Below are positions 1-6,989 of a DNA stretch of 15,670 bases, in pieces. Source of the DNA: an uncultured Clostridia bacterium. Lineage in GTDB: Bacteria > Bacillota > Clostridia > Oscillospirales > Ruminococcaceae. Position numbers and translations under genes: made by a program. The stretch's first letter is position 1, and every line of letters starts with the position of its first letter. The notes under the pieces were generated by a model. That model worked only from the letters and a program-made list of their open reading frames with translations, ran no database searches and had not been told where the DNA came from. The stretch spans positions 1 through 15,670 of the forward strand of contig CAMWRN010000025.1 of assembly GCA_947176675.1 (NCBI GenBank), given 5' to 3'.

Positions 1-1
1 C

Positions 2-33
2 CATAGCATAACGGTGTTATGCTATGCTTATTT
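2..33 (+). terminator. Probable terminator hairpin of an upstream + strand gene
   Basis: An 11-base perfect inverted repeat, CATAGCATAAC / GTTATGCTATG, occupies 2-12 and 16-26 with a three-base loop. It is followed by CTTATTTT, an imperfect U tract. This fits an intrinsic terminator for a + strand gene lying to the left of the window. The stem is AT-rich and the U tract is interrupted, so termination may be weak. The gene it would serve is not visible. Confidence 0.55.
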
Positions 34-224
34 TAACACACGTTTCCGTATTTGTCAATACCTTTAAATAAATTCAACACTTTGATCAATAAACAAAAAT
101 ATAAAAAATTCATTTATGTTCCGCTGATTTTTCGGTATGAAACACTATTTTTGTCTTGAAAAAATATTAAAAAAGCAAATATGGCTATTATTGGCATTTA
201 CAGTTGTTTTATTTAGACTCAATT
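34..224. other. AT-rich intergenic stretch with no recognised gene
   Basis: This spacer is strongly AT-rich and contains several A and T runs. I find no open reading frame with a ribosome binding site, no convincing promoter pair and no RNA gene. It separates the terminator of the neighbouring + strand gene from the terminator of the - strand secreted-protein gene, so it is probably a convergent, untranscribed gap. Confidence 0.6.
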
Positions 225-260
225 AAAAAAATCGTGAGCAGGTCTGACCTGCTCACGATT
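225..260 (-). terminator. Intrinsic terminator of the YcdB-like gene
   Basis: A perfect 14-base inverted repeat, AATCGTGAGCAGGT / ACCTGCTCACGATT, lies at 230-243 and 247-260 with a three-base loop. The A run at 225-231 reads as a U tract on the - strand. The hairpin starts 29 bases past the stop codon of the - strand gene, as expected for a Rho-independent terminator. Confidence 0.93.
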
Positions 261-289
261 GGTATTATGTTTTGTTAATTAATTGCAAA

Positions 290-2617
290 TTATTTTGATA
301 AAAGCTTTAGGTAATCGTAAACAAGCTGCATTGCTTCTGCGCGGGTGATTACCTTATCGCCGTGAAACTTTCCGTCGGCTGTTTTGCCGAAGAATCCCTT
401 TGCGTAGGCAATTGCAATATGTCCCGCGTTTTCGTCGCTGCTCTTTATGTCGCTGTAGAACGATCTGAAAATACCTTTTATTTCTGCGATCTTGTTATGG
501 TCGTACATCTGCGCGAATATGACAGCCGCTTCTCTGCGGGTGGTCTCGGCTCTGTCCTTTGCAGCGGCTTCCTCAGCGGCTTTCGCTTTGGCTTTGCCTT
601 CCGGAGAATCATCAAACACTTCTTCTGCGTAATCAATTGCAACAGCTTCATTGAACAGTTCTCCCAGCAGATTTGCGAACTCATCCTCGGAAATGGGAGT
701 ATCGGGCAGGAATTTTTTACCGTCCGTTCTGAGAGTAACGCCGTACTTCTGCATTTCGAGAATAGCTTCGCGCTGAGGAATATCCTTTATGTCGCTGTAT
801 TTGGCGTCGGTATGGTAGCCCATGGAGCTTGTATCGCTTGTGCTTCCGTCCCAGTTGCATATTTTGCCTGTTTTGGCGTTAAGGGTGAAACTGCCGATAT
901 CGTACAGAAGATATGTCTTGAATTCACCGTCCTTGGTGATCCATCCCTCGTAATACTTTTGGAATTCCATCTGCTCGAAAAGCTTTTTAAAGGCTTCGTC
1001 TGTGCTGATGATATCCGCCTTGGGGAACGTTATATTTTCGGCATGGTCAACGTCGTAATACGTAACAGTGCCGTTTGAGTCAACAGTTATTCTTATTGTG
1101 TTGTTCGACACCTGAATACCGTTTGCAAAGCGGTTGAAGCGGAAGGTCCTGCTTTTTTCATACTCTTTTTCTGTGACCTTTTTGTTTGTTTCGTTGTCCC
1201 ATACCGCTATAGTTCCTATCGTTTTAACGGGTTCGGTGTTGGACTTGTCCGCTTTGTAGCCGGAAATGATATCCTTTGCGTATGACCTTGATACCTCCTC
1301 GGCAACGGCGTTCGCTTTTTTCACGTCAAGCTTGGCAAAATCATCTGTTTCAAATGTTTCGCCGTATTTGTTGAGACTCAAAATTTTTCCGCTCTCCGCG
1401 TCAACGTTAACGTTGATATATTTGTAGTGTTCATTTGCGGCGGGCTTGTCGGTACCAAGCTCATAGCTGACGTACATGGTAAAGCTTTCCTTGCCGTTTG
1501 TGTCCTTCTGAGAGGACACATTGTAGTTTTTAAGCTTGTAGTTATCGGTAAGGGCAACGAACTTATCATTTTTAAGCAGAGCTGTCACTTGGTCGGTATT
1601 CAGGAGCTTTGAGTTTTGTTCAAGCTTTTTCAGTTCCTCTTCGCTGAATGCAACATCGTTGTCAACATCTTCTGCCATTCCCGCTTCATCCGTAGTGTCG
1701 TCGTAGCTTATTCCCGTGGCAGGATTGGCATACATAACATTTCCGTAGTAACGGCTGCCGCCCGCTTTCTCCATGTCCTCCCAGATAGTCGAAGCCTTGC
1801 CTGTATAAGCGTCTATTTCGTCCGTAAAATCGGGAGAATAAACTATCCTTACCGTGGGCATGGATTTTTTTGCATTTTCGTCCCACTTGTAGGAAATGCG
1901 GTAGTATGGCGTAAGAGTGCAGAGGGACTTATAGGTTTCCTTTATCTCCGCCTCGGTCTTGGCAGTTTGGGGGTCGGAGAATTTTGCGCTGTCCCACCAT
2001 GTCAGATCTATTTCCGCCAGCTCGCCCGTATTCTGATTTATTCGGATACTTCCGCCATTGTCGGAAACATCAATGCCGTTTACATTGCGGGAGATAGCTA
2101 TACGAGCTTCCGACGATGTGAGACTGAGATTACGAAGTTCAAATTTGCATTCGCCGTAAATGTCGGGATTAATCTTTTTAAAGCTTTCCTTTGCTTTGGC
2201 AAGAACCTCCTGCTGTGACAGCTTTGCAAGCCTCGGTTCATATCTGCGGAAACCATCGTCATCGTCAAAGCCCTGCCGTGAATACCCTGTGATAACGTCG
2301 CCGATTATTGTTACGTTTATGCTCTTGTCGCCGTTCGGAGTATTCCAGTTGAAGTTATAGCCTGTTTTGTTATATACCTTGCTTTCGGCGTAGGTGAACT
2401 CCGACAGCTCCTCCGGAATGTCGATACGCTTTTTGACTTCTGTCAGAGCAGCTTTCATGGACGCGTCCTCCTTATTGCCGGTTGTTGTTCCCGAAGCATT
2501 TGAATTTGAAGCGGGAGCAGAAGAAGTGCTTACCGCCGCCGCAATCGGAGCGCATGCCGTACCTGCCAGCATTGCAGCCATTACCGCAGCAGCTGTTTTC
2601 ATTGCAGTTTTTTTCAT
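290..2617 (-). CDS. Secreted YcdB/PepSY-type protein with SLH-like C-terminus
   Basis: The product is 775 residues. I place the start at 2617, not at the upstream in-frame ATG at 2701. The 2617 start has AAAGGA nine bases ahead and opens directly into a signal peptide (Lys-rich, then an Ala/Met-rich core, likely cleaved near APIAAA, residues 23-28). The 2701 codon overlaps the promoter -10. A Ser/Thr/Asn-rich linker follows. The body holds duplicated alpha/beta units, seen in the echo of NVNGIDVS (about 178-185) and FANGIQVS (about 497-504) with following strands. This resembles PepSY and Bacillus YcdB/YcdC proteins, whose role is poorly known. From about 601 to the end are SLH-like segments around an Ala/Glu-rich stretch (about 672-690), suggesting attachment to the cell wall. 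Catalytic motifs are not apparent. The gene stands alone with its own promoter and terminator. The family call is moderately sure; function is unknown. Confidence 0.8.
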   Translation of the reverse strand: MKKTAMKTAAAVMAAMLAGTACAPIAAAVSTSSAPASNSNASGTTTGNKEDASMKAALTEVKKRIDIPEELSEFTYAESKVYNKTGYNFNWNTPNGDKSINVTIIGDVITGYSRQGFDDDDGFRRYEPRLAKLSQQEVLAKAKESFKKINPDIYGECKFELRNLSLTSSEARIAISRNVNGIDVSDNGGSIRINQNTGELAEIDLTWWDSAKFSDPQTAKTEAEIKETYKSLCTLTPYYRISYKWDENAKKSMPTVRIVYSPDFTDEIDAYTGKASTIWEDMEKAGGSRYYGNVMYANPATGISYDDTTDEAGMAEDVDNDVAFSEEELKKLEQNSKLLNTDQVTALLKNDKFVALTDNYKLKNYNVSSQKDTNGKESFTMYVSYELGTDKPAANEHYKYINVNVDAESGKILSLNKYGETFETDDFAKLDVKKANAVAEEVSRSYAKDIISGYKADKSNTEPVKTIGTIAVWDNETNKKVTEKEYEKSRTFRFNRFANGIQVSNNTIRITVDSNGTVTYYDVDHAENITFPKADIISTDEAFKKLFEQMEFQKYYEGWITKDGEFKTYLLYDIGSFTLNAKTGKICNWDGSTSDTSSMGYHTDAKYSDIKDIPQREAILEMQKYGVTLRTDGKKFLPDTPISEDEFANLLGELFNEAVAIDYAEEVFDDSPEGKAKAKAAEEAAAKDRAETTRREAAVIFAQMYDHNKIAEIKGIFRSFYSDIKSSDENAGHIAIAYAKGFFGKTADGKFHGDKVITRAEAMQLVYDYLKLLSK

Positions 2618-2699
2618 TTTATCAGATCCTTTCCGAACCGCGTTTTTCTTCGCGGTAAACATTCTAATAGGAATACAATTCACATGGTCAGTTTTTTTC

Positions 2700-2708
2700 A
2701 TTATACCA
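2700..2708 (-). promoter_or_regulatory. Extended -10 promoter of the YcdB-like gene
   Basis: Read on the - strand, this is TGGTATAAT, a perfect extended -10 element. The -35 region is poor (TTGTGC at 18-base spacing), which is typical of extended -10 promoters. Transcription would start near 2693 and leave a leader of about 75 bases before the ATG at 2617. This supports the shorter protein start. Confidence 0.7.
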
Positions 2709-2785
2709 CATATTTGTAGGAATGCACAACAGTATTTGCGAAATTTGTGTATTCATACAAATGCAAAGAATTTTTTCATTATCTG

Positions 2786-2814
2786 TTGACAAACTGTGCA
2801 TCCATGTGTATACT
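2786..2814 (+). promoter_or_regulatory. Sigma-A promoter of the GntR-ABC operon
   Basis: TTGACA at 2786-2791 and TATACT at 2809-2814 are separated by exactly 17 bases. This is a near-perfect housekeeping promoter reading toward the regulator gene that starts at 2898. Transcription should begin around 2821, giving a leader of about 77 bases. The -10 lies inside the left arm of a large palindrome, so a bound repressor would block RNA polymerase. Confidence 0.85.
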
Positions 2815-2842
2815 GTGTATATAGAGATATACAGTATACACA
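2805..2842. promoter_or_regulatory. Nested palindromic operator, probably for the YtrA-type repressor
   Basis: The outer arms TGTGTATACTGT (2805-2816) and ACAGTATACACA (2831-2842) are perfect 12-base inverted repeats. Between them lies an inner palindrome, GTATAT-AGAG-ATATAC (2817-2832). The element covers the -10 and the first transcribed bases of the promoter. GntR/YtrA-family regulators commonly bind AT-rich palindromes in their own promoters, so autorepression by the adjacent gene product is the natural reading. Binding itself is inferred. Confidence 0.75.
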
Positions 2843-2897
2843 GCTGTGACAATACTTGAAGCTTTAAGGTGAATCATTGCAAAGGAGGACTTGATCG

Positions 2898-3281
2898 GTG
2901 AATTTATTTATTAATGCCGCGGGCGACAAGCCCATGTACGAGCAGGTCAAGGACGGCATTAAGGAAGCCATTCTGAGCGGCGAGCTGAAAGCTCATCAGC
3001 TAATGCCAAGCGTAAGACAGCTTGCTGCCGACCTGAACGTCAGTATGATAACAACCAAAAGAGCGTATTCCGATCTGGAGCGGGACGGTCTGATCTACAC
3101 CGTCGCGGGAAAGGGTACGTTCGTGAAAACGGAGGATATTGGTATGCTGCAGGAAAAACACATTGGGGAAATTTTAGACAGGTTTGCGGAGCAGGCTGCC
3201 GAGCTGAAAAAGCTTGGTGTGCCGATAGAACGTCTCGACAGCGAGCTGAAAAAAATTTACGGAGGGAATAAAAATGAATAA
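2898..3281 (+). CDS. GntR-family transcriptional regulator, YtrA subfamily
   Basis: The product is 127 residues, the usual size for the short YtrA subfamily. It starts at GTG with an excellent AAAGGAGGA site eight bases upstream. The N-terminal winged helix-turn-helix (about 10-76) has the family hallmarks: YEQVKDGIKEAILSGEL, then MPSVRQLAADLNVS, then TTKRAYSDLERDGLIYTVAGKGTFV. The rest is a short helical dimerisation tail, with no large effector domain. Members typically repress the ABC transporter operon they head and respond to cell-envelope stress or peptide antibiotics; the inducer cannot be read here. Its stop overlaps the next start by eight bases, so the two are translationally coupled. 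The palindrome over its promoter suggests autorepression. Confidence 0.93.
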   Translation: MNLFINAAGDKPMYEQVKDGIKEAILSGELKAHQLMPSVRQLAADLNVSMITTKRAYSDLERDGLIYTVAGKGTFVKTEDIGMLQEKHIGEILDRFAEQAAELKKLGVPIERLDSELKKIYGGNKNE

Positions 3282-4143
3282 CACGATTTTGAATATAAGC
3301 GGTCTTACGAAAAACTATAAGGATTTCACTTTGGACAGCGCCTCCTTTGAGATCGACCAGGGAACGGTAATGGGTCTTGTCGGTCAGAACGGCGCGGGCA
3401 AAACCACAATAATACGTCTTATCATGAACATGATCGACCGTAACGGAGGAACGGTCAAGGTGTGCGGTCTGGACAACATCGCCGATGAGATCGCAGTGAA
3501 AAACAAGATAGGCTATGTTTCAGACGAGAGCTTCTTTTTCTATAACACCAATCTTGCCCGTACTGCAAAAGCCTGCGCCATCGCTTACGACAACTGGAAT
3601 GCCGCAAAATTTGCGGATTTCCTGAAAAAATGGGAGCTTCCCGAAAAGAAAAAAATATCCGCTTTTTCAAAGGGTATGCAGACCAAGGCTATGCTTGCCG
3701 TTGCCCTTTCTCATGATCCTGAGCTGCTTATTCTGGACGAACCCACAGCCGGTCTCGATCCCGTGGCAAGGATAGAAATTCTCGACTTGCTCCGTGATTT
3801 CGTTTCGGACGGCAAACGTTCCGTACTTTTCTCCACACACATCACGGGGGACCTTGACAGGATCGCAGACGTTATCACGCTTATCATCGACGGACAGATA
3901 CGGGAGTCAATGAGCATTGACGCTATCGAGGACAGATACGCTGTTATCAGCGGCGCGAACAACAAGCTTACAAGCGCGAATGAGAAGTACACTATCGGAC
4001 TCAGAGAACTTAACACAGGCTTCGAGTCCCTGATACTGAGAGAGAATCTTTCCAAGTTTGAGGGCGTGTCAGTGAAAAACCCCAACGTGGAGAATCTGCT
4101 GACCTTTTCGATCTGGCAGAACAGAAAGGAGTCCTCAAAATGA
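3274..4143 (+). CDS. ABC transporter ATP-binding protein, YtrB/BcrA-like
   Basis: The product is 289 residues. It starts at ATG 3274, inside the end of the regulator gene, with GGAGG nine bases upstream. Walker A is GQNGAGKT (37-44), the ABC signature is degenerate FSKGM (131-135), Walker B is LLILDEP (151-157) with a D-loop AGLDP, and the switch His is H189 in FSTHI. At the Q-loop position the sequence is YVSDES, without the usual Gln. An extra C-terminal domain of about 80 residues follows the nucleotide-binding domain. It should supply ATP energy to the two membrane proteins encoded next. The substrate is unknown; in related YtrA-headed operons export or antibiotic defence is proposed. Its stop codon overlaps the next start (ATGA). 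Confidence 0.93.
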   Translation: MNNTILNISGLTKNYKDFTLDSASFEIDQGTVMGLVGQNGAGKTTIIRLIMNMIDRNGGTVKVCGLDNIADEIAVKNKIGYVSDESFFFYNTNLARTAKACAIAYDNWNAAKFADFLKKWELPEKKKISAFSKGMQTKAMLAVALSHDPELLILDEPTAGLDPVARIEILDLLRDFVSDGKRSVLFSTHITGDLDRIADVITLIIDGQIRESMSIDAIEDRYAVISGANNKLTSANEKYTIGLRELNTGFESLILRENLSKFEGVSVKNPNVENLLTFSIWQNRKESSK

Positions 4144-4886
4144 CGATGGTACAACGGAAACGAGCCGCAAAGCTGCAAAAGACAATGTATCTGTACAGCA
4201 AATCCGGCAGGGCGCGGCTTCTTATGCTTTTGGTGGCTGTGCTTCAAATTACGATTATTGCGGTCGCAAGCATATCGGGTATAAAAAACGACGAGGCATA
4301 TCTGGTCGCTCCTTGTGCGGCAATGTTTACATTTGTGCAGTTTATGGCATGTCTGTTTCCAGTTGGCGTAGACAGCAGCATCAATGAAAGGGTCACTCAA
4401 GAGGCGTATCACGGCTCTGCCATGCCCGCAAAATTTATGTGCAGTCTGCCATTTGAAGCGCGGGATCTGCTTAATTTCAAGGTTTGTCTTTGGGAAAAAG
4501 CCGCAGCGGTAAACGTGCTGTTCGTAACTTTGGGACACATTTCCGCGCTTATTGTGGAATCGCGGGGATATGCGGTTTACCACGGTGTTGCTGGTTTGTT
4601 TACCCTGATGGCAATAATAGACGAAGCGCTCTTTATCGTGCCGTTTCTGATAAAAAGTACCAAAGTAAACGTTGTGATGTGTGTCTTTATAGGATTTAGC
4701 TTTTCGTTTGCAGGCGTCTTTATAGACATTGTACCGGATATGTCCGCCGATACAATGGCTTTGCTGAAAATATTTTCCGGTATAAGCGGGATAATCATTT
4801 ACATTGCTGCGACCGTTATTATCGCCGCTGCGGGAGAGCTTTACATAAAGTATAAAAAGAACGTATCATGGAATATGTTCAAATAG
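4140..4886 (+). CDS. ABC transporter membrane protein (first permease)
   Basis: The product is 248 residues. It starts with ATG overlapping the TGA of the ATPase gene, with AGGAG just upstream. A basic N-terminus (QRKRAAKLQK) is followed by about six hydrophobic segments, near residues 21-42, 52-74, 120-140, 147-170, 175-195 and 208-234. No recognisable motif beyond this is visible, so the permease role comes from topology and position between an ATPase and another six-helix protein. The size and layout match small ABC-2-type permeases. The substrate is unknown. Confidence 0.75.
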   Translation: MTMVQRKRAAKLQKTMYLYSKSGRARLLMLLVAVLQITIIAVASISGIKNDEAYLVAPCAAMFTFVQFMACLFPVGVDSSINERVTQEAYHGSAMPAKFMCSLPFEARDLLNFKVCLWEKAAAVNVLFVTLGHISALIVESRGYAVYHGVAGLFTLMAIIDEALFIVPFLIKSTKVNVVMCVFIGFSFSFAGVFIDIVPDMSADTMALLKIFSGISGIIIYIAATVIIAAAGELYIKYKKNVSWNMFK

Positions 4887-4902
4887 GAAAGGGGTGGGGA
4901 AT

Positions 4903-5559
4903 ATGAAAAAGATTTTTAAACTGGCTTTGCACGAAAGTCACATTTGGTATAAGCTTTTTCTGGGCTTTTGTTCGATTTTCTATACCTGTGGTATGCTTTT
5001 GAACGATTCAAACGAAACGGTGAATGAAGACATCTTTGGAACGGTTTTAATACTGATCGGCTGCAATACGATACTTGATGTGGTAATAATGTGCGTTAAC
5101 GGAAATTCCGACATAAAGCTGCTCAAGACCCTGCCTCTGACAAGCGGAAACATCACCGATACTTTTGCGGTAAGTACCTACATGGGAGTACCGATTATTT
5201 CTTTGGGTGTTTCGGTCTGGCATATTGTTTTCGGAAAAGCCTACATGATACCCTACTTTGTGTGCGCTTTTATGATAAGCGCAGCTTTCGGAACGGTTAT
5301 AATGCCGCTCCTTGTGTCCGAGCCTTGCGTAATGTCGGGGGCGCGCAGATTTACCCCTCGGAATGTAAGCCTGTCCTTGATACTTATATTTGCTTCAGTC
5401 GCGGCAGGAACGCTTTTGTGCCTAAAAGGCTATAAAAACAGTTGCTTTGTCGTAGAAGACGTTCCGATGCTTATCGGTATTTTTGCGGCGTGTATCGTTT
5501 TGTCTATGATAATCACAGCAGTGTACAGAAAGAAAGTGAAGTACCGGACTGCGGGTTAA
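4903..5559 (+). CDS. ABC transporter membrane protein (second permease)
   Basis: The product is 218 residues. I choose ATG 4903 over the in-frame GTG at 4894, because the purine-rich AGGAAAGGGG at 4885-4894 is well spaced from the ATG and abuts the GTG. The protein has about six hydrophobic segments, beginning at residues 16-32 after a short basic start (MKKIFKLALHESH). The loop NGNSDIKLLKTLPLTSGN between helices 2 and 3 resembles the short coupling segments (KxLPLTxxxI) of ABC-2-like permeases; this comparison is from memory. It lies 16 bases after the first permease and ends the operon. The two membrane proteins probably form a heterodimeric channel with an ATPase dimer. Confidence 0.75.
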   Translation: MKKIFKLALHESHIWYKLFLGFCSIFYTCGMLLNDSNETVNEDIFGTVLILIGCNTILDVVIMCVNGNSDIKLLKTLPLTSGNITDTFAVSTYMGVPIISLGVSVWHIVFGKAYMIPYFVCAFMISAAFGTVIMPLLVSEPCVMSGARRFTPRNVSLSLILIFASVAAGTLLCLKGYKNSCFVVEDVPMLIGIFAACIVLSMIITAVYRKKVKYRTAG

Positions 5560-5578
5560 TCTGCAAACTGTAACTTTG

Positions 5579-5628
5579 AAAAAAACTTCGTGGAACGCTC
5601 TGTAACGGAACGTTCCACGAAGTTTTTT
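5579..5628. terminator. Bidirectional terminator between the ABC and rplA operons
   Basis: ACTTCGTGGAACG (5585-5597) pairs perfectly with CGTTCCACGAAGT (5611-5623). An A run precedes it (5579-5585) and a T run follows it (5623-5628), so it has a U tract on both strands. It ends the + strand ABC operon 20 bases past its stop. It would also be the second stop for - strand transcripts leaving rplA. Confidence 0.93.
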
Positions 5629-5631
5629 ATA

Positions 5632-5668
5632 TAAAAATAAAACCGTCCGACACTAAATGACGGACGGT
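5632..5668 (-). terminator. Intrinsic terminator of the rpmG-rplA operon
   Basis: On the - strand ACCGTCCG pairs with CGGACGGT (5661-5668 with 5642-5649) around an 11-base loop. It is followed by TTTTATTTTTAT (5641-5630 region). It lies 33 bases beyond the rplA stop. It shows that the operon ends at rplA and does not continue into rplJ-rplL. Confidence 0.88.
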
Positions 5669-5701
5669 CAAAAATATCAATAAAGCGCAGCTATTCTAAA
5701 A

Positions 5702-6397
5702 TTAAACGCCGTACTTGATAGTGGAAACAGGGATACCGACACCCATTGTAGAAGCAACTACACAGGACTTGATGTAAGTACCCTTTGCAGCAGCAGGCTT
5801 AGCCTTAACGATAGCTTCAAGAAGAGTATCAAGGTTCTGCGCAAGCTTTTCCTTGCCGAAAGAAGCCTTTCCGATAGGGCAGTGAATGATGTTGGTCTTG
5901 TCAAGACGGTACTCGATCTTACCGGCCTTAGCTTCGGAAATAGCCTTAGCGATGTCGGGAGCAACAGTGCCTGCCTTAGGGTTAGGCATAAGTCCGCGGG
6001 GACCGAGAACTCTCGCCGCTTTACCAACAACGCCCATCATGTCGGGAGAAGCTACGCAAACGTCGAAATCAAGCCAGTTTTCTTTAACGATCTTGTCCAC
6101 CAGATCAGCGCCGCCTACGAAATCAGCACCCGCTGCCTTAGCGTCAGCCTCTTTTTCCTCCTTGCAGAAAGCAAGTACGCGAACGTTTTTACCTGTACCG
6201 TTGGGGAGAACAACCGCGCCTCTTACCTGCTGATCGGCATGACGGGAGTCAACACCCAGACGAACGTGAACTTCAATGGTCTCATCAAATTTAGCCTTAG
6301 CGTTCTGACAAGCAAGGTCGAGAGCCTCTTCGGTCTCATAGAGCTTGCTTCTGTCAACAGCCTTAGCGCTTTCATTATATTTCTTACCGTGTTTCAT
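5702..6397 (-). CDS. rplA: 50S ribosomal protein L1
   Basis: The product is 231 residues, the normal length. L1 binds the mobile stalk of 23S rRNA and helps release deacylated tRNA from the E site. In many bacteria it also represses its own operon by binding mRNA. The family signature is clear: SPDMMGVVGKAARVLGPRGLMPNPKAGTV at about 118-145, preceded by VRGAVVLPNGTGK. The start has AAAGGAGG with ten bases to the ATG. It follows rplK after an unusually long 166-base spacer that carries a possible L1 site, and is the last gene of its operon; rplJ and rplL, common next neighbours, are absent. Confidence 0.98.
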   Translation of the reverse strand: MKHGKKYNESAKAVDRSKLYETEEALDLACQNAKAKFDETIEVHVRLGVDSRHADQQVRGAVVLPNGTGKNVRVLAFCKEEKEADAKAAGADFVGGADLVDKIVKENWLDFDVCVASPDMMGVVGKAARVLGPRGLMPNPKAGTVAPDIAKAISEAKAGKIEYRLDKTNIIHCPIGKASFGKEKLAQNLDTLLEAIVKAKPAAAKGTYIKSCVVASTMGVGIPVSTIKYGV

Positions 6398-6563
6398 TTA
6401 ACAATTTCCTCCTTTAAGTGGTAAATGCTTCCTTTGGAAGCGTGCTTCTACTGGAAGCTGTCCCCCAATCGGGACTTTGAGCGGATAATTCCTCCCACCA
6501 TAGGCAATAGATCCTTACGGAAACAAAATGTCCGCCGCTTAAATGATTCTTATTTGCCGATTA
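6398..6563 (-). promoter_or_regulatory. Structured rplK-rplA spacer with a probable L1-binding element
   Basis: The 166-base spacer can form several hairpins on the mRNA. In transcript order these are: a domain closed by AGCGG/CCGCU (6539-6535 with 6484-6480), then GUCCC/GGGAC (6475-6471 with 6464-6460), GCUUC/GAAGC (6458-6454 with 6448-6444) and GCUUCC/GGAAGC (6441-6436 with 6432-6427). The last ends 14 bases before AAAGGAGG. Within the first domain sits GGUGGGAGG (6499-6491). From memory the same nine bases occur in the L1-stalk strand of bacterial 23S rRNA. L1 feedback control through rRNA mimicry is established in other bacteria; its placement here is inferred. Confidence 0.55.
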
Positions 6564-6989
6564 TTAGTCAACAACCTCAACGCCCATAGAACGGCAGGTA
6601 CCTGCGATCATGCTCATTGCAGTCTCAACGCTTGCCGCATTAAGATCGGGCATTTTGGTTTCGGCGATCTTCTTGATCTGTTCTTTTGTGATCTTGCCGA
6701 CCTTAGTCTTGTTGGGAACTCCCGAACCGCTTTCAAGACCGATAGCCTTCTTGATAAGAACCGCAGCGGGCGGAGTCTTTGTGATAAAGCTGAACGAACG
6801 GTCAGCGTAAACCGTGATAACAACGGGTATGATAAGACCGATATCATTCTTTGTTCTCTCGTTGAATTCCTTTGTAAAAGCCATGATATTAACGCCGTGC
6901 TGACCGAGAGCAGGACCAACAGGCGGAGCAGGAGTAGCCTTTCCTGCTGCGATCTGAAGCTTGATTAAGCCAACTACTTTCTGTGCCAT
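6564..6989 (-). CDS. rplK: 50S ribosomal protein L11
   Basis: The product is 141 residues, the standard length. L11 sits at the base of the L7/L12 stalk near the GTPase centre and supports factor binding and stringent-response sensing. The N-terminal domain reads AQKVVGLIKLQIAAGKATPAPPVGPALGQHGVNIMAF in family form, with the proline-rich hinge (20-26). The C-terminal rRNA-binding domain contains KTPPAAVLIKKA. I start at ATG 6989 (MAQKV), not the in-frame ATG at 6998: AAAGGA is nine bases from the former and touches the latter. It lies 154 bases after nusG, a longer gap than usual. Confidence 0.98.
   Translation of the reverse strand: MAQKVVGLIKLQIAAGKATPAPPVGPALGQHGVNIMAFTKEFNERTKNDIGLIIPVVITVYADRSFSFITKTPPAAVLIKKAIGLESGSGVPNKTKVGKITKEQIKKIAETKMPDLNAASVETAMSMIAGTCRSMGVEVVD

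Noticed and set aside
2530..2617. Lipoprotein signal at Cys22 of the secreted protein
   Set aside because: The residues before the Cys are L-A-G-T-A, with no Leu at -3, and a good signal peptidase I site (APIAAA) follows.
2617..2701. Longer start of the secreted protein at ATG 2701, giving 803 residues
   Set aside because: It overlaps the -10 element TATAAT, has no ribosome site, and would put 28 charged residues before the signal peptide. ATG 2617 has AAAGGA at good spacing.
3711..4583. 290-residue open frame on the - strand across the ABC genes
   Set aside because: It is antisense to two well-supported genes, has no ribosome site, and its protein is unlike any family and rich in Cys/His/Arg, as expected for a shadow frame.
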